Assembly: GCF_019703325.1 (NCBI RefSeq)
Contig: NZ_AP024819.1
Span: 434,001-498,000 of the forward strand
From: Helicobacter sp. NHP19-012
GTDB lineage: Bacteria > Campylobacterota > Campylobacteria > Campylobacterales > Helicobacteraceae
Length of the DNA: 64,000 nucleotides
Direction: 5' to 3'
Position numbers and translations under genes: made by a program
Shown: piece after piece, positions 1 through 9,924 of the stretch
Layout: the number at the start of each line of letters is the position of its first letter
Position numbering within the stretch: position 1 is the stretch's first letter
The notes under the pieces: generated by a model
What the model was told of the DNA's origin: nothing
The model's input: the letters and a program-made list of their open reading frames with translations, nothing else
Database searches by the model: none

Positions 1-147
1 TAAAAGGTTTTTGTCATCTAAGCACGCATGGCATAGATAAAAACTACGCCCCACACCGCTAAAGGGCACAATGCGCCCCCCCTGCACGCTAAAACGCAAC
101 AACACCGCCTGCGAAAAACTTTGGCGGCAACACACGCATGTGCGCAT
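1..147 (-). CDS. YlxR-family (DUF448) protein, 3'-truncated by window edge
   Basis: The visible part encodes about 49 residues beginning MRTCVCCRQSF and continuing through SGVGRSFYLCHACL. The N-terminal R-x-C-x-x-C-R pattern and the later CHAC are typical of the YlxR/DUF448 family of small nucleic-acid-binding proteins usually encoded beside infB. I chose the ATG at 147 because it keeps the Cys pattern in frame; the upstream ATG at 170 is in another frame. It lies just downstream of thrB on the same strand, as in H. pylori. The C-terminus is outside the window. Confidence 0.75.
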   Translation of the reverse strand, partial: MRTCVCCRQSFSQAVLLRFSVQGGRIVPFSGVGRSFYLCHACLDDKNLL

Positions 148-169
148 GGCATTTTTAGAACAAAAGGCA

Positions 170-1060
170 TTAACCCTCAACTTGCACTCCTTCATTGTCA
201 AAATCTAAAACCACGACCCTAAAATTATAATACTTTTTTTGTAACCTTGCTTGCAAATTAGGCGCGTCCTCCGTATAACAAAGGTTAAAAAAAGACGACC
301 CGCTGCCCGAGAGCGTGCTCATCAAGGCTCCGCTCTCTAAAGCGAGCTTTTGCACCCCATAGAGCACGGGATAAAGGCGCATGCGCCGATCTTGGTGCAA
401 GCGATCTTTTGAAGCCACGCGCAACAGCTCCCATTTTTCTTGGGCAAAAACCATCGCCATGAGACTAGAGCGGGAGAGATTGTAGATCGCATCGGTGTTG
501 CTGTAGCGTTTAGGCAGAGCTTGGCGAGCAAATTTCGTAGAGATCGAGTGCGTGGGGATCACCACAACCGCCTTTAAATAGTCGGGGATTTCTGTGCGTA
601 GGTGGTGGGCTTTGAGCTGCCCATTGACTTTCTCCACCATCGCCACATTAAACCCCCCAAAGACGGCTGGTGTAACATTGTCGGGGTGGTTCTCATACAC
701 CAAACTTTCCTCTAAAATCGCCTCTTTGTCCAGCTGGTCGTGCAAATAATGGCTAAGAGCCCCCAAAGCCCCCACAATGATCGCCGAACTACTCCCAAGC
801 CCCCGAGAAATGGGGATAGAATTGTAAAAAGAAAACTCAAAATTCTCGTTGATCCCCTGCTTGGCTAGGGATTCCTTAAAAATTTTGACGAAAATATTAT
901 CCACCAAAAATTTAGAAAACCCCTCGCCCTCACCTTGGATTCTAATGCTAGTAAAGGTGGCGGGGATCACGCTAAAGCGGTTTCTAAGCGACAGACTCAA
1001 GCCCAAACAATCAAAACCCGGACCTAAATTTGCGCTCGTAGCAGGTACACTGACGACCAA
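170..1060 (-). CDS. thrB: homoserine kinase
   Basis: GHMP-superfamily kinase of 296 residues that phosphorylates L-homoserine on the way to threonine, in the cytoplasm. The N-terminal PATSANLGPGFDCLG strand-loop and the Gly/Ser-rich ATP loop PISRGLGSSSAI (about residue 85-97) are diagnostic of ThrB. A late SGSGSSFF motif (about 250) is the third GHMP motif. Translation appears to start at a TTG with AGGAAG about five bases upstream. Same-strand neighbours are ylxR below and the tsaB-like gene above, suggesting one operon running down from the cell-wall genes. Confident. Confidence 0.95.
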   Translation of the reverse strand: MVVSVPATSANLGPGFDCLGLSLSLRNRFSVIPATFTSIRIQGEGEGFSKFLVDNIFVKIFKESLAKQGINENFEFSFYNSIPISRGLGSSSAIIVGALGALSHYLHDQLDKEAILEESLVYENHPDNVTPAVFGGFNVAMVEKVNGQLKAHHLRTEIPDYLKAVVVIPTHSISTKFARQALPKRYSNTDAIYNLSRSSLMAMVFAQEKWELLRVASKDRLHQDRRMRLYPVLYGVQKLALESGALMSTLSGSGSSFFNLCYTEDAPNLQARLQKKYYNFRVVVLDFDNEGVQVEG

Positions 1061-1108
1061 TCCACTTCCTGATTTTCAATATACGCCTTCCATTATATCT
1101 ACAATTCC

Positions 1109-1555
1109 TTAAACGGGGGGTAAAAAATACAGCGGTTCGTTGTCTGCGGCGAATAAAAGTGGGTCTAAAGTGGGAGGCAAGCGCATTTCTTGGCATGCAG
1201 GCGGGCTTTCAAAGGTTTTTAGTGCCACTTGATCGTCCTCACACACATAAAAAGACTTGCCAAAGGCTTTAATGGGGCTGTTTTCATTGAAAGCAAAGCC
1301 TAGGGCAGAATGCAGGGGGACGGGGTTTAGAAGCACCCACGCATGCACGAAAATGTGCGTGAGTTTCATCGCCATAAAACTGCCCGGCCCCCTTACATAG
1401 TAAAGGGCTTGGATGTTTAAGTGTCGTGCCTCAAGCCACTTGAGCAAGATTTTAAAGATTTGGATCAGGGCGGTGTTTGTGCGCTCGTTTGAGCTGAAGG
1501 CGTGCAAGAACTGCCCATCTAAAGCATAAACCCCGACTTGGGTGGGCTCTTGCAA
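1109..1555 (-). CDS. TsaB-like protein (t6A tRNA modification accessory subunit)
   Basis: A short protein with the TsaB/YeaZ hallmark YYVRGPGSFMAMKL (about residue 52-65), which corresponds to the RGPGSFTGLR segment of the ASKHA fold. TsaB partners TsaD and TsaE in making threonylcarbamoyladenosine at tRNA position 37. The first strand of the fold would read ILILSL just before the TTG start used here, so the true start may be slightly upstream, at a rare ATT. At about 150 residues it is shorter than E. coli TsaB, as I recall for the H. pylori gene at this place. Lies between thrB and lpxC, same strand. Confidence 0.7.
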   Translation of the reverse strand: MQEPTQVGVYALDGQFLHAFSSNERTNTALIQIFKILLKWLEARHLNIQALYYVRGPGSFMAMKLTHIFVHAWVLLNPVPLHSALGFAFNENSPIKAFGKSFYVCEDDQVALKTFESPPACQEMRLPPTLDPLLFAADNEPLYFLPPV

Positions 1556-1601
1556 AGAAAGGATAAGAATTTGGCAACCTTGAGGCGCGTTGCTGGGCGG
1601 T

Positions 1602-2510
1602 TTAATGGTAGGCGTGCACCATTTCCAAAGATTTGGCTTGTTGTGGGCTTGGGGTTAAGTTTAAGTGGACAACCTCGTAAGACTTGGTTTCGAGCACCTT
1701 TTGCACGACTTGGGCGTTGAGCTTGTGGCTACCCATGCAAGCTTGGTAAGCCCCGACCATGCTCATGCCTAAAAAGGTGAGATCGCCCATCGCATCTAAA
1801 ATTTTATGGCGCACAAACTCCTCTTCATAGCGCAAACCCTCTTTATTCACAATGCCATGCTCATCCAAGACAATGCAATTATTCAAATTGCCCCCCTTGG
1901 CTAGACCAATGGAGCGTAGGTAGTTCACCTCTTGCAAAAAGCCAAAGGTCCTAGCCTTCGCGATTTGTTCCTTGTAGGCGTGTTTGGAGAAGGCAAAGTT
2001 GTAATGCTGTTTGCCAATCGCTGGGTGGGCAAAGTCAATGCTAAAATCAAAAGAGAGCAGGGGGGCGGGACTGATTTTAACAAACTTGGGACCCTCTTGC
2101 ACCTTGACCTCTTTTGTGATGCGCATAAAGGGCTTGGGAGCTTCTAGTTCAGCAATGCCGGCTTCATCTAAGAGCATGCAATGGGCGATGGCAGAGCCGT
2201 CCATGATGGGGATTTCCTCATTATCTATAGAGATTTTTAAATTGTCGATCCCATAGGCACTGATGGCAGAAAGTAAGTGTTCGACCGTGGAGATCTTGGC
2301 TTGCGGGCTGGTCCGGTTGCCTAGAGTGGTCGCCATCGTGGTGTCGATCACATTCGTGGGCTCTAAAGGGATGTCCACGCCCAAATCCGATCGTCTAAAA
2401 ACAATCCCACTGCCCGCTGGCATGGGTTCTAAAACCATTTTGACCGGCACGCCTTTATGTAAACCGATGCCGACTAACTCTACTTGTTGAGCAATTGTTC
2501 GTTGTTTCAT
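1602..2510 (-). CDS. lpxC: UDP-3-O-acyl-N-acetylglucosamine deacetylase
   Basis: 302 residues, the usual LpxC length. LpxC is the zinc-dependent deacetylase that commits UDP-acyl-GlcNAc to lipid A synthesis. Zinc ligands are visible: His79 in STVEHLLSA and the HKILDAMGD motif (His238 and Asp242). The N-terminus [20 protein letters not shown] is canonical. Its ATG overlaps the minC stop as ATGA, so the two are probably translationally coupled. In E. coli LpxC is controlled by FtsH; nothing visible here bears on that. Confidence 0.97.
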   Translation of the reverse strand: MKQRTIAQQVELVGIGLHKGVPVKMVLEPMPAGSGIVFRRSDLGVDIPLEPTNVIDTTMATTLGNRTSPQAKISTVEHLLSAISAYGIDNLKISIDNEEIPIMDGSAIAHCMLLDEAGIAELEAPKPFMRITKEVKVQEGPKFVKISPAPLLSFDFSIDFAHPAIGKQHYNFAFSKHAYKEQIAKARTFGFLQEVNYLRSIGLAKGGNLNNCIVLDEHGIVNKEGLRYEEEFVRHKILDAMGDLTFLGMSMVGAYQACMGSHKLNAQVVQKVLETKSYEVVHLNLTPSPQQAKSLEMVHAYH

Positions 2511-3097
2511 GCAATGTCCTTTATGCTAATTATATCGCCATTTTTGGTAATCAGTTTTAATTTTGTATTTTCGTTGATGCGCCCTAAGTGCGCTTGGCTT
2601 AGGATTTCACCTTGAAAAACAAGGTGGGGAGAGTAGACATTTTGAAGCACCATGTACACCCCCATGCAAATGATGATCCCCTCACATCTACCATAAACAT
2701 TGATGTTCTGCTCGGTGTGGATCTTTGCCCCGTGGTTGACATTGCCAAGGATCACTAAACTACAAGGGCTGTTGATCTCTTCTCCGCTGCGGATGTGCCG
2801 CTCGTAGATTTGCACTTGGGGGCTTTCTGGGGCTTTAGGGGGTTCGGGCTCTTTTTCTAGTGCCCCATACAACACGACTTGATCGTCCACCTTGCCCCGC
2901 AACTCATTAGAGCTAAAGCTATAGGCAAGCTCGTATCTTTGCAGACTTTGTTGCACTTCGGTGGGGATGGGACTTTTAAACAAGAGCAAATAATTTTTGA
3001 GTAGGGGGGCGTTCTTGTCAATGAAGTTTAAATACTCTTGACTTTCAGCCCCCTCTAGCTCAAAACAGCGGATTTGTTTTTGTCTTGCTCTTAGCAT
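2507..3097 (-). CDS. minC: septum site-determining protein MinC
   Basis: 196-residue cell-division inhibitor that blocks FtsZ polymerisation away from midcell with MinD. The C-terminal half shows the MinC beta-helix ([20 protein letters not shown], then VYGRCEGI and HLGRINENT); the N-terminal half is the divergent FtsZ-contact domain. It follows the M23 peptidase gene by 4 bp and overlaps lpxC by 4 bp, so division, peptidoglycan and lipid A genes are co-transcribed. minD and minE are not in the window. Confidence 0.9.
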   Translation of the reverse strand: MLRARQKQIRCFELEGAESQEYLNFIDKNAPLLKNYLLLFKSPIPTEVQQSLQRYELAYSFSSNELRGKVDDQVVLYGALEKEPEPPKAPESPQVQIYERHIRSGEEINSPCSLVILGNVNHGAKIHTEQNINVYGRCEGIIICMGVYMVLQNVYSPHLVFQGEILSQAHLGRINENTKLKLITKNGDIISIKDIA

Positions 3098-3101
3098 CGC
3101 C

Positions 3102-4439
3102 TCACTTCTCCCGGATCTTGTATTGCGCCTCTTGGATGATGTCGTTCAAGTTGTTGATGAAGCGAGTATTCATCCACTCGTTGGGGTAGACGGGCACCCC
3201 TTGGATCAAGATATTAAAATGCACATGGTCGTATTTACTCGTTTTATTTCTACCACTAAAGCCTAACACGCTGTTAGGCTCTAAAGTGTCCTCTTTTTTG
3301 GCTAAAAACTTCGACAAGCTCCCATACATCGCATACACCCCTAGACCGTGCGAGACGAGCGCACTTTTGCCATAGCTTTCAATCTCTTCTTCTAAAACTA
3401 CACGCCCGACATTGCTCGCCAAGACTTTAGAGTGTCTACCAAAGAAATCCACGCCATAGTGTGTAAATTCGCCTATTGTTTCTCGGCCAAAAGTGTAGAT
3501 TTTATGTGTGCCAAAAGTGGCTAAAACCCTAGGTTTATTGCCCAATGGTCTAAAGGGTTTAAAGGCGGTGTGCTCGTAAGCTGTGACTTTCTTTAAATCC
3601 TTTTGGATGGTTTGCTGGATGCCTAGACGCGCATCTAAGCGGTTTAACCCGGGCAAGTGTTTTAGACTTTCGAAGGCAGATTGTTTATTTTTATAGTCCT
3701 TGCTTAGGTCTATAGTGCGTTCACGGATGGGGATTTTCGTGTTTTTAATTAATCTTAGGGGCAAACTGGTTAGGTTATAGGCTTTATCCCTAGCAAAAAT
3801 TCTCCCATCAAAGGTGCGGTGGCGCAAAGACCAAGGGAAGATCACAATGTAGTAGCCATCTTTCATGAAAGAAAATACTTTAAAGTCCTCAAACCCGTTG
3901 TTAAACCACACCCGATCGAGTGCGCCCTCTTGCACCCTAAAGATCGCTAAAGCACTCCCACCATAAGTGATGTGGCGCGACTGGGCGATGGTTTGGATTT
4001 TAGGGGGCGTGGTGTCTAACACCAAATCAAAAGCCTTTGTGCTGACATTGCCGTTAAAAAAGTTCGCATAGCTCCAATCCATGACCTTAATCTCATAGTG
4101 TAAACGGGTTTGGTCGTTTAGTTGGATTGTGGGCTTTGGCAATTCAAAGCTTAAATTTGTGGGCTCATCCAAGACAATTTGATTTTTTTCATACACGACT
4201 AAGTGGTCGCTGGTCGTGGTTTTGATGTGATAGGAGCGGATTTTTGCCGGTGTGGCTAAATTCACTTGGATATTGGATTTTAAATTCCAATGTGTGGGGT
4301 TTTCTACGACGCTGGGCTGTGGGGCAGCCACGCGCATGGTGAGAGAAATATTAGCTGTGTTCTTCTTGGTGATCGCATAGTTGTAGCTCAAATACCCCCC
4401 CGCCACCAACAAAGCCATTACACTTGCGCGCCATAACAT
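3102..4439 (-). CDS. M23-family (LytM) metallopeptidase, membrane-anchored
   Basis: 445-residue putative peptidoglycan endopeptidase. A single N-terminal membrane segment (MLWRASVMALLVAGGYLSY) is followed by a large periplasmic region and a C-terminal LytM domain. Zinc ligands appear as HYGVDF (about residue 330) and HVHF (about 405), the H-x3-D and H-x-H motifs of M23 enzymes, so it is probably active. It occupies the position of HP1054 in H. pylori. Other M23 proteins in this genus trim cross-links to set helical shape; a similar role here is inferred from family only. Nine bases separate it from the upstream outer membrane protein gene. Confidence 0.88.
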   Translation of the reverse strand: MLWRASVMALLVAGGYLSYNYAITKKNTANISLTMRVAAPQPSVVENPTHWNLKSNIQVNLATPAKIRSYHIKTTTSDHLVVYEKNQIVLDEPTNLSFELPKPTIQLNDQTRLHYEIKVMDWSYANFFNGNVSTKAFDLVLDTTPPKIQTIAQSRHITYGGSALAIFRVQEGALDRVWFNNGFEDFKVFSFMKDGYYIVIFPWSLRHRTFDGRIFARDKAYNLTSLPLRLIKNTKIPIRERTIDLSKDYKNKQSAFESLKHLPGLNRLDARLGIQQTIQKDLKKVTAYEHTAFKPFRPLGNKPRVLATFGTHKIYTFGRETIGEFTHYGVDFFGRHSKVLASNVGRVVLEEEIESYGKSALVSHGLGVYAMYGSLSKFLAKKEDTLEPNSVLGFSGRNKTSKYDHVHFNILIQGVPVYPNEWMNTRFINNLNDIIQEAQYKIREK

Positions 4440-4448
4440 TAAATCTCC

Positions 4449-5627
4449 TTAGAAAGCATATAATACATTCATCACAAGCAAGCTGCTACGCTTAAAACCT
4501 GTATCCTCGCTGATGAGCTGTTGGCTGTTGTTCTTATTGATGTAAGTGGCTGGGGTTTCAAAGCCTAAGCGCAAGTAGGTGAGCGGGATTTTTGTTCCCA
4601 CTTCAAAACGCAAGTGGCGGTTGTAGGTAAAAGCCACGCCTAAATTGATGGTGTAATCCACTTGTATAAGGGTTTTCCACAGCGTGTTTGGGCTATTGTA
4701 ACCCTCTTGCAACACTTGTCTAAAGGCATTGTAGCACCTATCTTTTAACACCATAAGCCCCACCCCAAAGCCTGCGTACGCTCCAATGAAGTGTTTTTTT
4801 TGCTTTTCTAGGGGTGCATCAAAGAGTAAGTCCATGTTTAAAGAGCCTAAGCCATAAAAAAACCCTCCAAAACCCCTAGAAGTCGTGTTGTCATTAAGGG
4901 TGGTGTAGTTAGCAAACCCGGGAATAAAAAGCAAATCCCCATAAATGCGGGCGCCAAAATAGGGGTTAAAATATTGCTGATAGCCCAACTCCACATTAGC
5001 CATATTCGCCGCCCCGCTCAATTTGGGCAAAACGCTAAAAATCTCTTGTTGTTCGGGGATTCCTAGCGCCACGCTTTTGGCTTGTTGGCTGTTGTAAGAT
5101 TCATTGATTGTGCCAAAACCATAGCCTCCGCCTAAGAAAAACCCGCTTTTTTCTTTGGCAATTTTATGGTTAGCCACCTTCTTAGCGCGTGTACCCTTTT
5201 TAGCGTATCCAAACTTAGTTTGAGGCGTGCCACCCATGCCTTTTATCTTGTTTTTTAGAACTTTGATTTTTTCATCGAGCTCATGCAAGTGGGTAGGGTC
5301 TTCTGTTTTGGCATTGCCTAGCGTAGGGAGAGGCACAACATGCAAAACATTTTCTTGGGTTTCTTGGGGCTGTTTGGAAGACATGGTCTTTTCTGCGCTC
5401 ACTGGGGGTTTGGGGATTTGCTTGGCTTTTGAAGGTTGTTCTGGTTGCGTGGCTTGCTTAGTTTCTTGCAACTCGCCCTCGGGGAATAAATAGGGCTGTA
5501 AGTTGTACTTAGGCATGTCTATATTCGGGGATTCTTCGAGCATGTCAAAGGCAAGCACTGGGGTGGGCAAGAAATGTGCTTGCGCCCAAGTCCACACAAG
5601 ACCCATTGCCAAAAAAGTTCTCATCAA
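4449..5627 (-). CDS. Helicobacter outer membrane protein with coiled-coil/Pro-Gln-rich N-terminal region
   Basis: 392 residues. A signal peptide (MMRTFLAMGLVWTWAQA) precedes about 130 residues rich in Pro, Gln and Lys that include a short heptad-like stretch (HELDEKIKVLKNKIKGM). A predicted beta-barrel region follows: GFFLGGGYGFGTI, GYQQYFNPYFGARIYGDL, and a terminal strand ending NVLYAF. Alternating hydrophobic strands and the aromatic C-terminus are typical of Helicobacter outer membrane proteins. It is the first of three tandem barrel genes, matching HP1055-1057. The added linker is odd among the three and could reach peptidoglycan or a partner. Specific function unknown. Confidence 0.8.
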   Translation of the reverse strand: MMRTFLAMGLVWTWAQAHFLPTPVLAFDMLEESPNIDMPKYNLQPYLFPEGELQETKQATQPEQPSKAKQIPKPPVSAEKTMSSKQPQETQENVLHVVPLPTLGNAKTEDPTHLHELDEKIKVLKNKIKGMGGTPQTKFGYAKKGTRAKKVANHKIAKEKSGFFLGGGYGFGTINESYNSQQAKSVALGIPEQQEIFSVLPKLSGAANMANVELGYQQYFNPYFGARIYGDLLFIPGFANYTTLNDNTTSRGFGGFFYGLGSLNMDLLFDAPLEKQKKHFIGAYAGFGVGLMVLKDRCYNAFRQVLQEGYNSPNTLWKTLIQVDYTINLGVAFTYNRHLRFEVGTKIPLTYLRLGFETPATYINKNNSQQLISEDTGFKRSSLLVMNVLYAF

Positions 5628-5632
5628 ATCCC

Positions 5633-6298
5633 TTAGAGTAGAAAGTTATAGCTGATGTAGTAGATGTTTCCGCCCGCAAAGGAATACGCGAAGGCGTGGC
5701 TGTATTTGAGTGGTGGGATTTTCAGCGCAAGTTCGATTCTGTGGCGGGTGTTTAGAGTGAGTGCCACCCCTAAATTGATAAGTAAGCCAAAGCCATTAGG
5801 GTTGTTCTTAGCGTTGGGGTAGTCCTTATAGCCATTCCAACCCACCCCCAACCCGCCAAAAACCCCCACGGCGTATCTTTTATGCTTGTCTATGGGTTTG
5901 TCCATCACTAAGTCCAAATCCATGGTTGCGACTTGGTAAGTGCTGGTTTGGCCCGCTTGCAACACACTCCCCGCCACCCCGCCTAAATACTCTCCATAAA
6001 AGCGTAGCCCCGCCACTTCACTACGCCCCAAATACTTTTGATAACCCACGCGCACGCCATAGAGCAAGGGAAAGCCCTTATTGGTGATCCCATTGACCTT
6101 TAGACTCGTCTCTGCGAGCACAAAACCCAAGAACACACCGCTCTTTTTCCTAGCCATTTCTTGATCTAACTTGGCTTGTTTGGCTTCGTAAAGCTGCCCT
6201 TTGAGCATGTAGATCGTGAATTGTTTTTCTTGCACGGCTGACCTTGCACTAAGCACACACAACACACAAGCGCATAAAATGAGGGGCTTAAAAAACAT
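5633..6298 (-). CDS. Helicobacter outer membrane beta-barrel protein
   Basis: About 221 residues from the ATG at 6298 (MFFKPLILCACVLCVLSARS), which gives a clean signal peptide. A TTG further upstream would add seven residues and is less likely. Strand patterns YGVRVGYQKYLG, VGVFGGLGVGWNGY and a C-terminal YYISYNFLL indicate a small barrel. The start overlaps the end of the upstream barrel gene by 11 bp. It is similar in organisation to both neighbours, suggesting old tandem duplication. Ligand unknown. Confidence 0.78.
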   Translation of the reverse strand: MFFKPLILCACVLCVLSARSAVQEKQFTIYMLKGQLYEAKQAKLDQEMARKKSGVFLGFVLAETSLKVNGITNKGFPLLYGVRVGYQKYLGRSEVAGLRFYGEYLGGVAGSVLQAGQTSTYQVATMDLDLVMDKPIDKHKRYAVGVFGGLGVGWNGYKDYPNAKNNPNGFGLLINLGVALTLNTRHRIELALKIPPLKYSHAFAYSFAGGNIYYISYNFLL

Positions 6299-6992
6299 AT
6301 TGGTAACCGACATGCACAATCCCCCCCCACCACGAAATGTCCCTATTGGCGAGCAATTTAAACTCTAACTCCACGCGGTTATGCCCAAACACCGTAAAAG
6401 CCACCCCCGTGTTTGCCATCATCCCAAAAAACGAGTTGGTGCTGATCCCCTGCGCGACCACACCCACGCCCACACCGATGATGAAACCCACAGACAGATA
6501 CCGCCCCACATAGGGCAATACAGGGTCGATCATCAAATCCGCATTCAACATGGTGCTTTGGTAGGCGATGCGTCCAAAATGTGATTGCTTGGGCACGCCC
6601 CCAATGTATTCGATATAAATACGCCTGCCAACGACATTAGGGCGAAAAGTCTTAGCAAATAAGGAAGGGCGGAAGGTTTGGTAACCAAAGCGCACCCCAA
6701 TCGCCCATAGGTAGTTGAGGTTATTGCCCGTGATAGTGGCACTGCCTGTGCGCTCCCTAATTTGGTTGTTGTAAAAAAAACCCGTGCTAAGCCCGATCAT
6801 CAAACCTGTTTTTTTCTCGGCATCTTGGATATCGGTGATGAGTTGTTTCACTTGTTTATCGCTGTAAGCTTCGTAGAACTTAATGTATTTATAATACTTG
6901 GGGTCTAAGTGTTCGTAATCAATTTGATCCGCCCCCCATAAAAAAAGCGGCAAAAGCAAAAAGGGGGCAAAAGCCCCACTATTTATTCTCAA
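6288..6992 (-). CDS. Helicobacter outer membrane beta-barrel protein
   Basis: 234 residues with a signal-like N-terminus (PFLLLPLFLWGADQ), a TGLMIGLSTGFFYNN strand, a GVGVGVVAQG segment and a terminal strand HVGYQYVF. The start is a TTG at 6992; no better ATG is in frame, so the exact start is uncertain. This is the promoter-proximal gene of the leftward run, divergent from panB. It resembles its two downstream neighbours in size and barrel pattern. Function unknown. Confidence 0.75.
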   Translation of the reverse strand: MRINSGAFAPFLLLPLFLWGADQIDYEHLDPKYYKYIKFYEAYSDKQVKQLITDIQDAEKKTGLMIGLSTGFFYNNQIRERTGSATITGNNLNYLWAIGVRFGYQTFRPSLFAKTFRPNVVGRRIYIEYIGGVPKQSHFGRIAYQSTMLNADLMIDPVLPYVGRYLSVGFIIGVGVGVVAQGISTNSFFGMMANTGVAFTVFGHNRVELEFKLLANRDISWWGGIVHVGYQYVF

Positions 6993-7083
6993 TCATCACT
7001 CCAAACAGCTTAAAGTGCGTGCATGCATTTTTAGCCCTATCATAGCATTTTAAAGGTAAAATGTCCTAAAAACTAGGCTGTCT

Positions 7084-7890
7084 ATGAAAAAAATCACCCT
7101 AAACACCCTCTATGCCAAAAAGCACCCCAAAGAGGGCAACCAAGCTACCAAAATCAGCGCGATCACCGCTTACGATACCCTCTTTGCTTCCATTTTTGAC
7201 CCCATTGTTGATTTAATCTTAGTGGGTGATAGCTTGAATATGAGCTTTAATGGCAAGCCAGACACCCTGAGCGCAAACATGGATTTAATGCTTTATCACA
7301 CTAAGGCGGTGTGTCAAGGGGCGAAACGGGCGTTTGTGGTGGCAGACATGCCCTATGGTAGCTACACCACCGAACAACAAGCCGTTAAAAACGCCTTGCG
7401 TTTTTACCAAGAAAGCCTGGCCGATGCGATCAAACTAGAGGGCGGGGTGCAAAAAGCCCCCATCATCAAGGCTTTAGTGCGTGAGGGCGTGGCGGTGGTG
7501 GGGCATGTGGGGCTCTTGCCCCAAAGTGTACGGGGTGTGGGGGGGTATAAGATTGTGGGTAAAAACCAAGAGAGCGCACAGCAAGTTTTAGAGGACGCTT
7601 TGGCAGTGCAAGAGGCAGGGGCTAGCTTAGTTGTCTTAGAGGGCGTGGTTTCTAGCGTAGCCCAAGAAATTAGCGCGAAATTAGACATCCCCACCATTGG
7701 CATCGGCAGCGGGGCGGGCTGCGATGGGCAGATTTTAGTCTTTAGCGACATGCTAGGACTCTTTAGCGCCTTTAAACCTAAGTTTGTGCGCACCTACCTA
7801 GAGGGGGCAAACTTAATCCAAGAAGCCCTAAAACGCTATGTGGGCGACATCCAAACGGGCAACTTCCCCAGCCCTGAAGAGAGCTACTAA
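7084..7890 (+). CDS. panB: 3-methyl-2-oxobutanoate hydroxymethyltransferase
   Basis: 268 residues. PanB transfers a hydroxymethyl group from methylene-tetrahydrofolate to alpha-ketoisovalerate in pantothenate synthesis. Metal and substrate segments are present: SAYD-like [16 protein letters not shown] (about residue 46), [21 protein letters not shown] and the [14 protein letters not shown] loop. ruvB begins one base after its stop, so the two form an operon. panC, the next dedicated gene, is 15 kb away beside pyrF. Confidence 0.96.
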   Translation: MKKITLNTLYAKKHPKEGNQATKISAITAYDTLFASIFDPIVDLILVGDSLNMSFNGKPDTLSANMDLMLYHTKAVCQGAKRAFVVADMPYGSYTTEQQAVKNALRFYQESLADAIKLEGGVQKAPIIKALVREGVAVVGHVGLLPQSVRGVGGYKIVGKNQESAQQVLEDALAVQEAGASLVVLEGVVSSVAQEISAKLDIPTIGIGSGAGCDGQILVFSDMLGLFSAFKPKFVRTYLEGANLIQEALKRYVGDIQTGNFPSPEESY

Positions 7891-7891
7891 A

Positions 7892-8899
7892 ATGGATCGG
7901 GTTGTCAATTTAGAAAAGCTGGAGTTTGAAGAGCAAGAGAACACGAGCTTAAGACCGCATTTATGGCAAGAATACATCGGGCAAGAACCCTTAAAAAAGC
8001 TCTTGCAAGTGTCCATCAACGCCACAAAAAAACGGGGCGACACACTGGATCACATCTTATTTTTTGGACCCCCCGGTCTGGGTAAAACCACTTTAAGCCA
8101 CATCATCGCTAAGGAACTCAACATCCCGATTAAGGTCACCACCGCCCCCATGATTGAAAAAACGGGGGATTTAGCCGCCCTGCTCACCAACCTTAAGCCC
8201 CAAGAAATTTTATTCATCGATGAAATCCACCGCCTAAGTCCGGCGATTGAAGAGGTGCTTTATCCGGCGATGGAAGATTTTAGGCTAGACATCATCATCG
8301 GCTCTAAGGCAGCGGCACAGACGATCAAGATCGATTTAGCCCCCTTTACGCTCATCGGGGCGACCACAAGGGCGGGCATGTTAAGCAACCCCCTAAGGGA
8401 TCGCTTTGGCATGCATTTTCGTATGGAGTTTTACAGCATAGAAGAGTTGCAAGCCATCATCACGCAGGCGAGTTTAAAACTCAAAAAACCCATTGAACCG
8501 CCCGCAAGTTTAGAGATCGCTAAACGCTGTCGGGGTACGCCTCGAATTGCCCTACGCCTTTTAAAACGGGTGCGCGACTTTGCGGATAGCTTCAACGAAG
8601 CGCAAATCAATTTAAAGACCACACAGCATGCCCTAGAGGCTTTGGGCGTGGATATGCATGGGCTAGATAACCTAGATTTGCGCTATTTAAATTTGCTTGT
8701 GGGGGCAAAAGGGCGAGCTTTGGGGCTAAACACCCTAGCGGCGAGCATGCACGAGGATGAAAGCACGCTTGAAGAGGTCATTGAGCCCTTTTTGCTGGCT
8801 AATGGCTACTTGGAGCGCACCGCTAAAGGGCGTATCGCCACGCCTAAGACCTATGAAGCCTTGAAGTTAAAACCTATTAGGCATTTTCTATTCGATTGA
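7892..8899 (+). CDS. ruvB: Holliday junction branch-migration helicase RuvB
   Basis: 335 residues from the ATG at 7892 ([12 protein letters not shown]). An upstream in-frame start would run back into panB and is rejected. Walker A is [10 protein letters not shown] (about residue 56), Walker B is LFIDEIHRL, sensor and arginine-finger regions include GATTRAGML and LRDRFG, and a C-terminal winged helix ends KPIRHFLFD. RuvB drives branch migration with RuvA; ruvA and ruvC are not in the window. Confidence 0.97.
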   Translation: MDRVVNLEKLEFEEQENTSLRPHLWQEYIGQEPLKKLLQVSINATKKRGDTLDHILFFGPPGLGKTTLSHIIAKELNIPIKVTTAPMIEKTGDLAALLTNLKPQEILFIDEIHRLSPAIEEVLYPAMEDFRLDIIIGSKAAAQTIKIDLAPFTLIGATTRAGMLSNPLRDRFGMHFRMEFYSIEELQAIITQASLKLKKPIEPPASLEIAKRCRGTPRIALRLLKRVRDFADSFNEAQINLKTTQHALEALGVDMHGLDNLDLRYLNLLVGAKGRALGLNTLAASMHEDESTLEEVIEPFLLANGYLERTAKGRIATPKTYEALKLKPIRHFLFD

Positions 8900-8917
8900 G
8901 TTTTAATTAAGCGGAAA

Positions 8918-8993
8918 TGGTGGAGGATAGCGGGCTCGAACCGCTGGCCTCCTGCGTGCAAAGCAGGCGCTCTCCCAGCTGAGCTAATCCCCC
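8918..8993 (-). tRNA. tRNA-Ala (UGC)
   Basis: 76-nt cloverleaf including an encoded CCA. The anticodon loop is TTTGCAC, anticodon TGC, on a CCTGC/GCAGG stem. The acceptor helix pairs with a G3-U70 wobble, the classical alanine identity element. The T-loop is TTCGAGC. It is transcribed after the tRNA-Ile gene, 17 bp away, converging on ruvB. Confidence 0.97.
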
Positions 8994-9010
8994 AAACAGA
9001 GTTTTAAAGA

Positions 9011-9087
<77 letters not shown>

Positions 9088-9206
9088 TTAAGTCTTTCAA
9101 CCTAAAAGGGTATACCTTATCCTAGCTTTTCTAAAATTTAGCTGAAATATACATGGCTAAGCTACAATGGCAATACCACTAAAATTTTAGAAGAATAAGG
9201 TTTAAA

Positions 9207-9924
9207 ATGCGTTTATGGCTACCCTATGTATTAGCGGTTTTATTTTTACACATTTTGGGGCTGGTGTTGCTGGTTTTGGCACACAACCCCGTGTTACGGC
9301 GTGGCCATCACGGCTTACTTAGGCACAAAGCACGCCTTTGATGCCGACCACATCACCTGTATCGACAACACCATCCGCAAACTCTCGCAACAAAAGCAAA
9401 ACCCTATGGGTGTGGGCTTTTACTTCTCAATGGGGCACTCTAGCGTGGTGATTGTGATGACAATTATTACAGCTTTAGCCCTGCACTGGGCAAAAGAGCA
9501 CACCCCCATGCTCGCACAGATTGGCGGGGTGGTGGGGACTTTGGTTTCGGGCTTTTTCTTACTCGTGGTGGGGGTGCTAAATGGCGTGATTTTAATCGAC
9601 CTGTTTAAAGTCTTTAAACACACCCGCCACAACACCCATCACGATCAAGAAGCCCTAGAAAAGCTTTTGCAAGAGCGCAGACTCTTAAACCGCACCATCA
9701 CAAGTTTGGGCGTGCTAGTGGCTCTACTCATTGGCTTGATTGAGCTGTTTCAAGTGCTAAGCAAAAAGTTGCATTGGGAGCTTAGCTGGTTTTTAGGCTA
9801 CCTCCAGCATTTGGACTTTGGGGATTTAGGCTTTTACTTGGTGGGTTTGTTTGTGCCGGTGTGGGGGATTTCGTTTGCAATTTGGCATTTAAGCGGGTTA
9901 GAAAAGGCAGCCCAAAACGCCTAG
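9207..9924 (+). pseudogene. nixA: nixA nickel/cobalt permease (NiCoT), frameshifted and internally deleted
   Basis: NiCoT permeases import nickel for urease and hydrogenase. An ATG at 9207 opens MRLWLPYVLAVLFLHILG, an excellent match to the NixA N-terminus, but this frame stops near 9340. The homologous protein continues in another frame from about 9301 (VAITAYLGTKHAFDADH), carrying the H-x4-DH nickel signature. The simplest repair is two extra bases near 9292-9300. After LLQERRLLNR the frame jumps to TITSLGVLVALLIGLIELFQV. Compared with H. pylori NixA as I recall it (about 331 residues), some 90 central residues are missing, including the second conserved FD-containing signature helix. Together the pieces total about 240 residues. 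Almost certainly non-functional. Confidence 0.85.

Noticed and set aside
9178..9192. Palindrome CTAAAATTTTAG upstream of nixA as a NikR or Fur operator
   Set aside because: AT-only palindromes are common in this DNA and it does not match a known operator clearly.
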